64,000 bases of DNA from Arenicola marina (GCA_964019135.1 OZ025255.1:22235708-22299707); one strand, 5' to 3'; numbered from the stretch's first letter, positions 45,501 to 56,144 are shown. The notes: generated by a model from the letters alone, not told the origin. Numbers and translations: made by a program.

Positions 45501-48500
45501 TGAATGTTCTGATTGCTGACTTGAACTATTGACAAAAATAAATGCTTCAGTTTTTGTGTTCATAAAACTCATAACATTCATATACGGCAAATACCAGACT
45601 GCCACGATAGGTAGCTTTACAGATATACTATGTGATGATTACGTACGTGAAAAACTTAAGGCACTATCAAGCAGTCATTGTTTTCGTATGATACTATTGG
45701 TAAATAAAATACATGTACTCCATATGAAACTACACAAACATTAAGGTTATTGTACCTACATAGACACACCAAAGACACCTATATTGATAGTCTTATTGCC
45801 GTAGAACACCGCGTGCAAGCATGTAAGGGGGTAATGTTTAGGTTTTTTTTACCGAAGGTGGGCATTTCTGCTGATTTATTTGTTGGCTGACAGATACATA
45901 TAATAAGTCATACATTTCATACTTACTGAGTAAAGTCTTAAAGAGAGCGATTAATGTGTCCATGCATTAGCTTTCCAAAAATATAATTTTAAAGAAATAT
46001 ATAGGTGGAATTATGTTGATACATAAGATTTTTTTTCCGAAGTAAGGTGAACAGAGGGTAACAGTTAATAACGAACATCAATGTCACAGCAGCCATAAAA
46101 ATATAGTATAATGAAACGTAAATCGCATGCTCCGAGATTAGACAGTTTGGCATCTCTGACATTTGGTTGTTTGCTTTATATAGGACGCTTGAACCGCTGT
46201 AGGTAATAGCGCGACAATTGGAAGGGTCCAAGTACAGAGGAGCCATGCTTCTTTGCGAAGGCAGATAGATCTTTATCCTGCACAAAACAGCATTTGCGCA
46301 GGTGGGGCCTGGGCTGGCCTAGCAGAGCACAACCGGCAAAAGCCGAACGCACTACTAACTAGGCCACGGTGTCACCCTCAGCTCAGAACGTATTATAAGT
46401 TAACGTATAATAAGTTATCAAAAAAGTGCCCACAAAAGGCGAGCCCATCACCGAATTACATGGAAATGCTGCAAACATACACCATATAGGTTGCACAAGG
46501 CACGGGGGTGAAAAAAATATGTCTTATTATGAATCCTAATAGTTCATCGATTATGCATGTCGCTTGTTGGAGCCGATGATGCACTACAGATAACCTACCG
46601 TAAGGACCATTTGGGGCAAAAGTTACAATAGAGGAATTATAAAGTAAAGCAGAAGTGCCAACGGCATGAACACACGCCGTGCAAAAACTCATATTATCCG
46701 AGCGAACGGAAGAGTATATATAGCTTGGAATTAAAAGAACTTGCGTAGTGTGAATAAAACAAGTACTAGGCAAGTGCTCAACGTGCTATACCAACTGCCC
46801 AACTCGTCTTACGTGACTATAGATGAAATCAGTTTCGATCAGCACTGCTCCTTTAGCCCTGTCCAATAACTTGCGGTTTTTAAGCTGGTACCACCGACGC
46901 TCACCCGGGCGAAGCTACGCACGCGCACAAGATAACATTCATGACATTCAACATGGCAATAGCGTTGAGTCCAACGATAGTGGGTATGGGAGAAGGTATG
47001 TACAAGAAAATCGCAGAAGCCTCCAAACACAAGAAAGGAAAGCGCATAAATGTACATTGACCAGGACACGATCACCACTATATACAAGAAACATTCTTAT
47101 CTAAGGCCTGGCAAAAAGACGGAAGCACGAAGCGTCAGCCACACATCCACCTAAATAAAGCAGAACACGTTCAATAAGCGAAGGGCGTTATCCAACACCA
47201 TTCTGCCAGACAACTAACCCTTAAAAAGGCTCGGCAACGGATGTGACACATCGTAAAAAAGTACCGCTTCGTGATGGCATGTATGATCATCAAACAAACG
47301 CCTCCTCCCAGCGTATTCTATTTGAAGAGCCTTATCTAGCCCAGAAGACAGCTAGCAGAAGGCACAGCCACAATAACCAATACTAGCACCAACCACTAGA
47401 GCTATATGTACAGGGGGGAACAGGAACAAACAGAGCTACACGTACAGGGCGACACTTGGCCAATAAAGCTACATGTACAGGGCGACAGGGGGGCACAGGG
47501 GGGCATAGGGGGGCCTGGACACATATAGGCCTTACATGGTTCATAATGAAGTCCATCTCGAGCAATATGGCGCCCTTCGCTCGCCTCATGAGCTTCCGGT
47601 CTTTCAGCGAGTACCATCGGCGCTCGCCATTTTTTATCTAAACACACGTATACAGTACTTCGAACCAATGGCAAGACTTCAGTTAAAAAATAAAAAACAT
47701 ACATACATGTAGGACATTATAATAAGGGCTGCCAACCGTGGAGCACCTACCATTGATTACATCAGGGTTGTCCATGACAAAAATTAGATATTCTACCGGG
47801 AAAAAATACTATATTGACAGATCCACTTAGCACGTATGAATAGTTTTATTCTAAGCTTTCACTTCGTTTATTAACCACAATGTGTCAAAAAGATAAATCC
47901 TAAGGTCACTTTTTTCTGAAACAAAAGCTCATCTTAAACAACAGACGACGTACCACAACGTATGGCGATGAGCATTTGTTGAAGTACGAGGAGTCATAAC
48001 CCTGATATTGTAGTAATTAATTCATTTTATAATAATGGAGACTTTATTGTTGATGACAACTTGTGATGACCATCTTTCTGGTAATCAGGCAGTGTCAGAT
48101 GAAGCAGAATGTAGATACGCGAAATGAAATGAAATGAATGGTGAAATTGAAGACCCACACTGTGAGCACACAAGGGCTAAACTTGACCACTTAAGGAACC
48201 TCCCGGGACGACGAAGGATGATTGGATGAAACATTCTCTAGATTAAGTACCCGGGCCCTGATTGGACGAAGGGGATACACTGGGCCAAGGAACAACCGGA
48301 CAATGAAGAATGGATGGACTCGTTAATACTGCACCAGGACGGCACCCCCTACGCATAGGGCTCCAGCGACACAACATATATAATATAATATAATTTAAAT
48401 CATTTAATTCAAGTATCGGATACTATATCAATATATGGGGTGTAGGGAAGTATTTAATACATTTAACGCAAGTATTTAATTCACCGAATAAGCGTTTAAT

Positions 48501-51500
48501 TCACCGTAAGGGCATCACAATAAAATCCTCAACCACGGCGTGATGGGAGCTTTTACCTTGAGCAGCGGAATGGACACCTTGCCGAGGAATTCGACCTTCT
48601 TGTCTCTGTCCTCGTCATAAACAGTGATATCCAGATTGGCGTGAATGTCATTCACATTGCTGGAAGAGCGGAAAGGCAATACAATGACTCGTCGAGGTCG
48701 ACTATTCCCATGATGACTCCTTCAAGGCCAGCACGAGATTGACTTTAATATAGTGTTGAACAACTGAATGCGCTTACTTGGGGTATGTCTTTTTGGAAAT
48801 GAAATGTTGGTTTTTTAGGCCGCTCTTGTGCATATGGATGCTTAATTGAGCCAATGAAGTTTTGGGAAAACGAACAAATGCAATCAAGGTAAACTAAACG
48901 ATAATAGGGAACGTACTTTATATTAATGTTATAACATTGACATGATTGAAGACCACTGACATTAGCGCTTATCCCGTATTTATACATGTTACATATTGGC
49001 AGTCATGTGCAGGGAAGACGCCATGCCGGGTTACACTATTATGGACGAGGAATCTGCTGTAACGTACAATGTGAATATCTTGCCCCACTTCGGAAAAAGT
49101 AACGCTTATCATATTTAAATTATACAGAGTACATAGTGCAGTAATTTGACGAGAAGATGCCACACGATATCTGGTGTAACGTACAAGGTGAATATCTTGC
49201 CCCACTCCGGACTGAGCGTCTTGTACTCCGTGTGAGTCTGTAGCCTCGAGTTGACCAGCTCTAGCACGCAGAAGGGGTCGCTCTTACCCCCGATGTCGGC
49301 CGCGGCCAGGTTCTGAGCCTTAATCGCTGCAAACGCCAACGGGGAGAGCCTTATCAGAACCCAGCACAGAAAAAAATCACTTTTTTTTAAACCGGTGTAA
49401 TTGCCCCTAGCATACCGATATGCTAAGTGAAGGAATTACCAACGTGTGGGTTAATCGGGGGTAGGTGGTATAAATCAGATAGTGGGAGGGGGGGGGGGGG
49501 CGGACGTCTCTCTTCGTGTCACCGCATCCCTTGCCTGCATGGACTTTTTACATCCAGAGATGCCCCCACCGCCCCCCATAATTCGTCAGCCTATGAAGTC
49601 GTCGCGCTCTAACGCAAATGCTGAATCGGCAGAAAACATTTGGCTCTGTCTTGGATCTACCGCAATTGCGGCCATATTACGAGTTTCGAACACACCCACA
49701 CCAAACAGCGTATTTGTCCCCTGGTGGCCCTTTGGTAGGCTTCTTATACCCCATGGCCATATATCCTTGAATAATATACACATCGTAATGCGTACATATT
49801 TACCATTTGTTTGTTTTGTACATGCTGCACGCACACATGTTACAATCGATATATATATTGATCAACATGGCCTGAGGTAAACGAGACAAACAGATTATCC
49901 TCGGTAATGAATCTCATGATTATATTACTCTCGGTTATGAATGTCAATTAAACGATAAAACAAATCGGCATGCCGATATGACACCTACACCGGGCGCCAT
50001 GACACCCACACCGGGCGCCATGACACCCACACCGGGCCCCATGACACCCACACCGGGCCCCATGACACCCACTTCGGGCGACAATAATTATAATGATGAC
50101 CACAGAATATTAGTGGATGATTGTTAATGAATGAAGAGCGGTGAAGGTGATAACAACACACATGTAATTGACAATATCCGGGACATTGAAGTTACATTGT
50201 AGGTGTATATACTTTAATAACATGATGAGATGAAAACGAAACTTACCTTTTACTTGAAGCCAGCCGACATCTTTAATGCCTTTGAATGATTTGAGCAAAC
50301 CCTGTGAAGTAAGATACAAAATATGAGTTTTCTATTTTTGACTTAATAATTGCAATATTGTCTAACCAAGAGAAAATTTGTATTTAGAGGTCCCAGGAAA
50401 TCCAATTAGTTAAGTTGGATGAACTAAATACTCCACGTATAGCTCAACTCTGACTTACACATCTGTCGAAAGAGAAGTGAAATGTTGAGTATTGTAAGCC
50501 CCTATTGTGCAGATGAAGGTGATAACTGGGCCAAGAAGCCTCCCGGGACTGAGAAATCAGGCTGAAACATGCCCCAGACCCCCGTGCCAGGGAGGGCCAC
50601 CTCCATCGAATAAGCAAAGCAAGAGTTTATTTACCTTAAAGATGGAGACTTGTATATGTTGTCAAGAAAGGGGGCGGGGGTATGTGCACAGGAGGCTTAC
50701 ATATTTCATCACAAGAAATATATATTTTTAGGCAAGGATGGCAAGAAGAACTGAAATGAAACGTTGGTGTTTTAGGCCGCTTCTATGCACATGAAGGCAA
50801 AATTGTGCCAAGAAAATATGATGAGCAGCTCAGATGACCAGAGGAGACCGCAGGGGTCAGGCTGCAGCGTGATGAGAGATACGTACATATTTCCTGACGA
50901 TTTTGCTTCGTTCCTCGGGGTCTGCCGTGTAGTTGGCCAGATCGGACACCGTCTCGTTACCGGAAGTGCCACTGACGGTCAACAGCATCTTCAGGATTCC
51001 GGCGCCGTCTTCCAGGGGCTGATCCAGCTTGTGAGTGGTCTCCGGCTCCAGGGACGACAGGTCAATGGTAGTTCTGGATATAACAGAGACCCCCAAAACA
51101 ACGCTTTAAAGATATGATAATAATATGATAAATTTGAACCCTTGATAAATAGTAAATAGTGATAATTTTGACCTATTGGCATTTGCTGGATATGGTCAGC
51201 TAAATTTACTAGTGTAATTTCTTTTGGATAGAAGATTGGATATGAAGTAGACAGTGAAAGCTGCATCTGGAGGAAAATCAGCGTAAATAAAACTACGTAA
51301 AGTAATATTTTTGTACAATCCTGGCTCCATCTTTGTCCATATATATCTGGCCCGGGGAAATTTATATAACGTCTAACATCGTACCCTGTGTTGCATTCTT
51401 TACATTGTGTGCTTTGGACCAAGATCCATGCATAAAGATTTCATTTAGAAGCTAAAGATCTTGAAGAACTTGAAGTGATATTGTTGCTATCAATGCCTGT

Positions 51501-54500
51501 TCAACCATTTACCAGTCGTCGTTGTATTTGACGCCGGGGCATTCATATAAGAGATGGTTAACATTGTGTTCTTTTGCTTCATTTCATTGTGCGCATGGTA
51601 TCATTTACAAAGACTTGATTTACACGTTAGCTAACATAGCACGAAGAACTGAAATGCTAGACATTTTTTTATTATGATGGATGCGATTCCGCTCTTCAAT
51701 AGATGGTGGACAGTTGAAAATCATAATTATCATAAGCTACAGATTTATGCCACGTCTATAACTTTATTAAAACCAAAGAGATATCTATATTGAACAAACC
51801 TCTACGAATTTCAAATCGCATTTTTAAAACGTAAATTTTTCAAATGTAGATGTCCGGAACATCGAATAACTTTTGAAACCGGTGGAATGTTTAATATAGC
51901 CATAGACACAAGATGCCACCCATTTTAGTGCAATACAAATTATTATTATTATCACAATTTAAACTTAATCCTTTTTTGGCATTTAACGCCATGTTAGGCT
52001 GACGCACAGAAGGCGAAAGGACGAATATAATGAACATATCGGAACAAAGAACTCCTGGCATTGCCAATAAGTAAAGGCTGCCCACCTGCCCATGACGTCA
52101 TCTTTGCCACCAATATCGTGGTCCCATACTGAGATCTCAAGGTGACTAGTCTGGTCGTCGAACATGTGCATGTCAAACTGCTCCAGCCATCGCGGGTTCA
52201 ACGTCTTGTTCTTCACCTGGGTTAATAAAATTAACAAGAAATATTAAAACATTGTTATCATTATAGTAAGCATCACCATCGTTGTTATTATCAGTATGTT
52301 TTTTTAACTCTTTTTATACCAGGACCTGGTTTGTCATCATCATGGAAAGTATTACTTTAACTGCTATAAAGATTATTGTAATCATCACTCTTGTTGTCAT
52401 CATCCTTATGGTGTTTATAACCATCATATATCTTGTCACCTTATCGGCAATATTACCGCAATGGACATCCTGTACAAAGAGCAAAATACGGATTTAAATG
52501 TGATATGTCTTCCCTTTATTCTTCTACATAAAGTGAGAAATCGATGCAACATCTGGTTGAAAACAATGGAGACAAGTTGCCAAACTTTAACCATTATGTT
52601 CACATCAATCACAAAGCGGTGATTTCAATACACATGTCAATAACATTTTCATTTTAAACAATGCTCGGCCTTGGGCGCAGACGTTGCATCAGGCAACACC
52701 AATTAAAAAGACGAATTTACATCTGGAGGTAGTAGAAATTTGGTGTTATAGAGATATGGCTTATCTATCGATCATGGGTCCTAATGAATGATGAGTTCCC
52801 TTTTAATGGGCCCTTTAAGCACTACAACGCGGACGAACATCCATCTGTCGTCTGTTATTCTATTTGCTCCGGCTATGTGCATAAAACACAATGAGAAGCA
52901 TCAGATGTCGATAGACTGCCGTTGAACTCAAAACGAAAAAAACCTGGCCTCATATCACGCAGACACTTATTGATGACGTTGTCGTAAATCGATAGGCGTC
53001 ACGGCGAGTACTGACTGACGGCAGCTTGCCCGCGCCGCCGCCGTGCGTGTTCAAATATCAACCGCAAACCACAAAGCATGCACCGCCATCTTCGCCGGGC
53101 CGACCGACGGGCTAGATGTACAGCGCTCTCACCATTTATAGGTCACCAGAAAATGTGCACGCCTTGCTAAAATTTTGCGATTGGATCTCTATAGTATAGG
53201 TCCCCCTGGCGGCAAGCGGCCAGTGGGTTTCCATAGCGAAATCCTACGTTGAAAGCAAATAATTCGATACCAAAAGGTAGCAACCATGATATGATGTTGA
53301 TGAAGCACGATGTCATCTGTTTCCCGCCGGGGTCTTACATAACACGCAGATACATATAACGAAATACAGAATACACCATGTTTCGTCGAGACGTTGTCAT
53401 AGCAACCACGCAATTTGAGGTGAAGAATATAATATAATAGGGCTATAAAGTCTCGTTCGCTTAGACTTCCGGTTTACTCATTTTGGGGACAAACAAACGA
53501 AGCACGTGTTCGGAACGAGTTTAGAAGCTCTGCGCACACTGGTATGCTGACTATCTGTGACGTAGGCGTGACGTGTATGTTACGCAAAGAGAGAGACCGG
53601 GAACCAGACTACCTGCGCAAGAGTCAGGCGCCGAGGGGTGGGTCCATTGCGGAAGGCCTAGCGATATGATTCAGAATATTTAAGAAATATAGCTTAACAA
53701 AACGGATAGACGACATATTTTTTATTCGTTCGCGCCATCACAATGACGAATATTTGTTACTACGGGACAATACGACTGAGAAACTAACGTTTTTTTGCAT
53801 TTCCTACGACAACGAGGCATTATGACGTCACACGGATTCTCCCCGAGTGACAACGTTGGCGCAACGCTTCAAACAGAAAACTTACAGAAATGAAGAAACT
53901 TGGTCTTTTCGTGATCCAAAAGTGATACGAAAACATTCAACTGGTCTTGTTTTATCTTTACCAAGTGGTTTAATGACGCATCCGTGTGCTGTTACTCCAT
54001 GCACTGCACATTTTGACAGCGGAATGGTTAAGTCGATCACTTGCTCTCGCCATTTTTGTTACCGCGGAGGCACGCGAAACTCTGTGACGTCACTCGCTGT
54101 CTGGTGAACTTGCGAAAGCCCGGGTGCAGGGCTAAATTTAGAACGTTATTTTTAGCTTTCGAGTATTTTGAAGACGGATTTTTCCTTGTATATTCCCAAA
54201 GTTCTGCGCTTCATCGCCTCCAAATATTTTAACGTATATCTCTCATAGCCATGTTTAGTGAAATGGTACTCATGGTCTTTAGAATAAACCTGGAAAGAAA
54301 TTGACTTATAGCTGCCTATACTTCAACATGGAGCACGTGTGTTTGTTTGTCCCCAAAACTGAAGTCTCGCGGCCCGATCGCGAGAACTGTATAGCCCTAT
54401 GTAAGAAATAATGAAAGTCCGTTGCCATGACCACTACCTTGTTACCACGATATAGGTATCTGACCTTTGTCATAGACATATAAATCATATTAAATTACGT

Positions 54501-56144
54501 GAACATGTGTTCGGATACGGAAACTAGAGCTGTGGTAACTTAACACGCAGAGTAGGCGTCCATCGTGAGGGAGCGGGCTGGACTACCTAGATGGGGAGGG
54601 ACAGGGCACCATATTCCAGGAGACATAGACACACGATAAGACCGATAAAACCAGGTGATATGCGAAACCGAGACGAGCAACTTCACGGGAGCCATATATA
54701 TATATTAAGACGAGAACAAATGTCCAGGAGCTATGCATGAGATTTTAGACAAGAAAGACTCCAGGAGCTATGCATGAGACATGGGACGAGATATAGATCA
54801 TTAGCTTTACACCATAGTTGAATAATTGAGAACATTCAGTTGAAGACGAAAGAGAGAGAGACAGGGAGAGCGATGAAGAGAGCGTTCAGGGGTCATATAG
54901 GAGAAATAAGACATGAAATATTCCAGCAGCTATACAAAAGATTTGAAACCTAATACAAATTTCTAACATGGAGCTGCGAAATACTATAATTGATCAATTA
55001 ACTACTCTGACGGCGTGACAGGTTGGGACGCTGGCGCGGGGGGGGGGGGGTGTCGGGGTGATGGAGAAATTAGGCAAATCCTTTCAATAATCCTTGTAAT
55101 CCAGTAATTAAAGCAAATCATGTATATACATTTGCATCGATTACAGACAGACGTCCCTTCACTCAGGATGCTTACCTTCATATTGCATCGCTGCAAGGTA
55201 ATGTTGCACGGTTTGGATGAAGGCATGCACGAAAATTAAGTTAGGTGCAGAACATGAAAGGTGAAAGACAACATGAAAAGCCATCTGGGCCTTTGATCAA
55301 CAGTAATGAAGAGATATTATAAAATCAACAGGTGCGACAATTAGTGTGAGTTAAGGTATCGCAGTGGTAGCGCGTGCATCGAAAGAAGCGCAGCATGAAA
55401 GTGTTACATGCGTGTTACGGAAATCAAGAGAAAAGCCAGAAATGGCGGACATTTAGCAAAAAACTATTATTCTTTTTTTCAAAAAAAATACATCTTCGAA
55501 TGTGTATTAGGTGCATTGGTATCAAGAAACAGGACAAAACTCACATGCGTTAAGTCACAAACAACAACGGGTGCGCGCGCACATAAAGGAGCCACACGTG
55601 CGACTCTTTCATGGTTGAGAGAACAATGAGAATTTAATATTTCGGATTTAAAGTTTTAGACGCGTAAGAACGTATATAAGCTTACCTTGCTCTTGTACCG
55701 ATCCTGCCCGAGACGGAACTTGACGTAGGGGTCCGAGAGACCGTTGTCGTCCATGGGCAACAGCTTCTTGCCCTCAATGAGGACGATGGTCACCACACTG
55801 CTCCAGATCTGAGTCTTGAGCTTCTTAGCAGTGTCGCCTCCCCCGATCTTTGTCATCCGCTTGAAGTACTGCGTGGGGGAAGAGAAAAAAGACCGCTTTA
55901 CCACGGATTTCGACCCGTCGCCAGCCGTCGGCGATTCCGGAGCGTCACCGGAAATGACGTCATCGCCTACTTGTTCCGGTTCGTCGTCGTAGTCGTCGTC
56001 GATGGCCGGGGGACCGTCGCTATCGCAGTCGTCGGCCTCCATCTCGGCCAGAATGTCGTCGCTGAAAGGATTGTTTTCTTCGTAATCGACGCTGTCGCGA
56101 TCGGGCGCCATGTTGGCGTCGGGGTCGGGGATGTCTTCAGACAT
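39383..56144 (-). CDS. MCTP: MCTP, multiple C2 and transmembrane domain protein (15 exons plus one alternative exon)
   Basis: About 655 residues. Exons: 56144-55686, 52216-52086, 51073-50887, 50301-50247, 49326-49185, 48659-48557, 47637-47536 (or 46914-46813), 45525-45451, 44942-44823, 44454-44329, 44115-44065, 41777-41754, 40890-40784, 40049-39940, 39558-39383. All junctions are GT-AG and phases add up. Order: acidic N-terminus (1-70), linker, C2B (about 112-235, with [13 protein letters not shown] and [10 protein letters not shown] keeping the Ca2+-binding Asp residues), C2C (about 268-385, [10 protein letters not shown] and YDEDRD), TM1 (about 459-485), acidic cytosolic loop, TM2 (about 565-597), C-tail with FTKKLR and DYLSRVPSD. 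MCTPs are ER/vesicle-membrane Ca2+ sensors, reported in synaptic homeostasis. C2A, usual in the family, is absent from this transcript model; an upstream exon outside what I can recognise could supply it. Confidence 0.92.
39940..40049 (-). CDS. MCTP: MCTP exon 14: second transmembrane segment
   Basis: [20 protein letters not shown] and [23 protein letters not shown]. 'NTFNWTVP.LSWLA' is an MCTP signature. Confidence 0.95.
40540..40712 (-). repeat. tRNA-derived SINE
   Basis: On the minus strand: A-box-like CTCCCTGGTGTAGTGGTGTA, B-box-like GGGCTCAAATCC, then a body with CATCGTCCCGGGAGGTTTCT and GTGCACAAAAACGGCCTAAA. The tail blocks recur near 48180, 50530, 50780 and 58020. Located in an MCTP intron. 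Confidence 0.65.
40784..40890 (-). CDS. MCTP: MCTP exon 13: helix before TM2
   Basis: [20 protein letters not shown] then [15 protein letters not shown], ending in phase 2 at AAAAA|GTGGGT. Matches '.F..K..AIQE.......D..AS.GERVKN'. Confidence 0.92.
41754..41777 (-). CDS. MCTP: MCTP exon 12: 24-bp microexon (candidate)
   Basis: DKNKKGAK between CACACGGCAG and GTAAAT, phase 0. The lysine-rich octapeptide fits the 'DKDD.D.EKK' stretch of other MCTPs. Being so small, it could be skipped or be chance; skipping it keeps the frame. Confidence 0.5.
42491..42712. mobile_element. hAT-like MITE (about 220 bp)
   Basis: Left end CAGAGGCGGATTCAG, right end complement CAGTGGCGGATCCAG, and a second internal CAGGGGCGAATCCAG start at about 42545. 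CAGNGGCGGATCCAG ends are typical of hAT-type non-autonomous elements. The target duplication is not clean (CCCCA shared). G-runs inside are long. Confidence 0.5.
42800..43930. other. MCTP intron, no further exon identified
   Basis: Only short unassigned ORFs. Donor-like CCAAAG|GTA motifs occur at about 43391 and 42363, and the second would close a 27-bp phase-0 candidate microexon (42390-42364). Confidence 0.35.
44065..44115 (-). CDS. MCTP: MCTP exon 11: acidic loop
   Basis: 51 bp: [23 protein letters not shown]. Corresponds to the poly-acidic cytosolic loop between the membrane segments. Confidence 0.85.
44329..44454 (-). CDS. MCTP: MCTP exon 10: first transmembrane segment
   Basis: [20 protein letters not shown] with VWNFELYM strictly as in the family; ends KDKDES|GTAAGT. 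42 codons, phase 0. Confidence 0.95.
44823..44942 (-). CDS. MCTP: MCTP exon 9: pre-membrane segment
   Basis: [20 protein letters not shown] then [24 protein letters not shown]. 40 codons, phase 0. The 'SCFEWES..RS..AF' block is an MCTP hallmark just before TM1. Confidence 0.92.
45451..45525 (-). CDS. MCTP: MCTP exon 8: linker before TM1
   Basis: 75 bp, 25 codons: [20 protein letters not shown] and KFKLS|GTAAGT. Found by searching for the conserved 'KA.IRT..P.E.KY....KF' segment. Acceptor GTCAATAG. It supplies exactly the piece missing between exons 7 and 9. Confidence 0.9.
46250..46390 (-). repeat. tRNA-derived SINE fragment
   Basis: Minus strand: CGTGGCCTAGTTAGTAGTGCG resembles a pol III A box. 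The downstream block CAGGATAAAGATCTATCTGCC resembles the one at 58165-58195. Lies in the intron between exons 7b and 8. Confidence 0.45.
46813..46914 (-). CDS. MCTP: MCTP exon 7b (second alternative version)
   Basis: 102 bp, 34 codons, phase 0: [20 protein letters not shown], then [20 protein letters not shown], with acceptor GCGTAG. Same length, same phase and same protein position as 7a, with about two thirds of residues shared. Including both would duplicate the end of C2C, so they are best read as alternatives. The acceptor has a weak pyrimidine tract. Confidence 0.8.
47400..47530 (-). repeat. C-rich (sense) imperfect tandem repeat beside exon 7a
   Basis: Plus strand shows AGCTACAYGTACAGGGCGACA units (about 47430 and 47466) and then ACAGGGGGGC / ATAGGGGGGC units. 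On the MCTP sense strand this is a run of CCCCCC and polypyrimidine blocks starting within a few bases of the exon 7a donor. Confidence 0.6.
47536..47637 (-). CDS. MCTP: MCTP exon 7a (one of two alternative versions)
   Basis: 102 bp, 34 codons, phase 0 at both ends: [20 protein letters not shown], then [20 protein letters not shown]. Matches the family segment 'I.NGE...Y.LK...L....KG.I.LE.D.I.N.' that ends C2C. A C-rich (sense strand) repeat lies directly downstream of its donor, at 47530-47400. Confidence 0.88.
48150..48370 (-). repeat. SINE-related sequence
   Basis: Contains ACCTCCCGGGACGACGAAGG as in the SINE at 40540-40712, and the matching order of following blocks. Heavily diverged. 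In the intron between exons 6 and 7a. Confidence 0.45.
48557..48659 (-). CDS. MCTP: MCTP exon 6: C2C, second Ca2+ loop
   Basis: Acceptor [28 protein letters not shown] then [19 protein letters not shown], ending phase 0 so that either version of the next exon fits. Confidence 0.93.
49040..49105 (-). repeat. partial duplicate of MCTP exon 5 end
   Basis: The plus-strand block GTAACGTACAATGTGAATATC and CTTGCCCCACTTCGG repeats 49177-49215 (end of exon 5 with its donor) about 110 bp further into the intron. It keeps a GTACGT donor but has no matching acceptor or upstream codons. Confidence 0.7.
49185..49326 (-). CDS. MCTP: MCTP exon 5: C2C, first Ca2+ loop
   Basis: Acceptor [27 protein letters not shown] and [16 protein letters not shown] are nearly family consensus. 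Donor ACCTT|GTACGT, phase 2. A partial copy of the exon end lies just downstream at 49055-49100. Confidence 0.93.
49978..50082 (+). repeat. 21-bp minisatellite, five units, in an MCTP intron
   Basis: Unit ATGACACCYACACCGGGCSCC repeated head to tail; the last unit is diverged. It lies in the intron between exons 5 and 4. On the plus strand a reading frame would give MTPTPG(A/P) repeats, but nothing suggests it is translated. Confidence 0.85.
50247..50301 (-). CDS. MCTP: MCTP exon 4: start of C2C
   Basis: 55 bp. [18 protein letters not shown] corresponds to the 'F.NLKD.GFLQVKV' start of C2C. Donor AAAG|GTAAGT, phase 1. Too short to stand out as an ORF. Confidence 0.9.
50490..50600 (-). repeat. 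SINE fragment
   Basis: Plus strand TGTGCAGATGAAGGTGATAAC, CTGGGCCAAGAAGCCTCCC and GGGACTGAGAAATC follow the block order of the SINE at 40540-40712. A tail-only fragment sits at 50770-50815. Confidence 0.45.
50887..51073 (-). CDS. MCTP: MCTP exon 3: end of C2B and inter-C2 linker
   Basis: The acceptor ATATCCAG supplies the third base of Arg. Reads [20 protein letters not shown] and later [18 protein letters not shown], matching the conserved 'DL..L....TH.L...LE.G.G' and 'ER..I...Y' blocks. Confidence 0.92.
52086..52216 (-). CDS. MCTP: MCTP exon 2: C2B
   Basis: Begins after AACCCAG with [14 protein letters not shown] and ends DDVMG-AG|GTGGGC, phase 2. Carries the second Ca2+ loop [10 protein letters not shown]. 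Confidence 0.92.
52900..53439. other. MCTP intron 1, no gene seen
   Basis: No recognised coding sequence. A block CCCCCTGGCGGCAA...GGTTTCC (about 53200-53235) resembles, inverted, 59975-60015, suggesting another dispersed repeat. Confidence 0.35.
53440..54397. mobile_element. 958-bp MITE, TA-flanked, second copy of the GGGCTATA family
   Basis: Left GGGCTATAAAG, right complement GGGCTATACAG; TA on both sides (53438-53439 and 54398-54399). An inner inverted pair reads TTTTGGGGACAAACAAAC about 50-60 bases from each end, next to GCACGTG. An internal 86-codon open stretch (53847-54107) is not recognised. In MCTP intron 1. Confidence 0.65.
55686..56144 (-). CDS. MCTP: MCTP exon 1: acidic N-terminus, linker and start of C2B
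   Basis: Starts [17 protein letters not shown] and ends [16 protein letters not shown], phase 0. The first 70 residues are strongly acidic and not typical of the C2A domain. The linker TQYFKRMTK and the C2B start [15 protein letters not shown] are typical of MCTP. Confidence 0.85.

Noticed and set aside
46456..46773. Minus-strand frame containing [10 protein letters not shown] as the MCTP linker exon
   Set aside because: Only a short chance resemblance; 45525-45451 matches the linker fully with correct phase and splice sites.
49978..50082. CRISPR-like array
   Set aside because: Units are head to tail without spacers and the genome is animal; this is a minisatellite.
53847..54107. 86-codon frame inside the 958-bp MITE as a transposase
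   Set aside because: No helix-turn-helix or DDE pattern, and not conserved in the sister MITE at 34289-35044.
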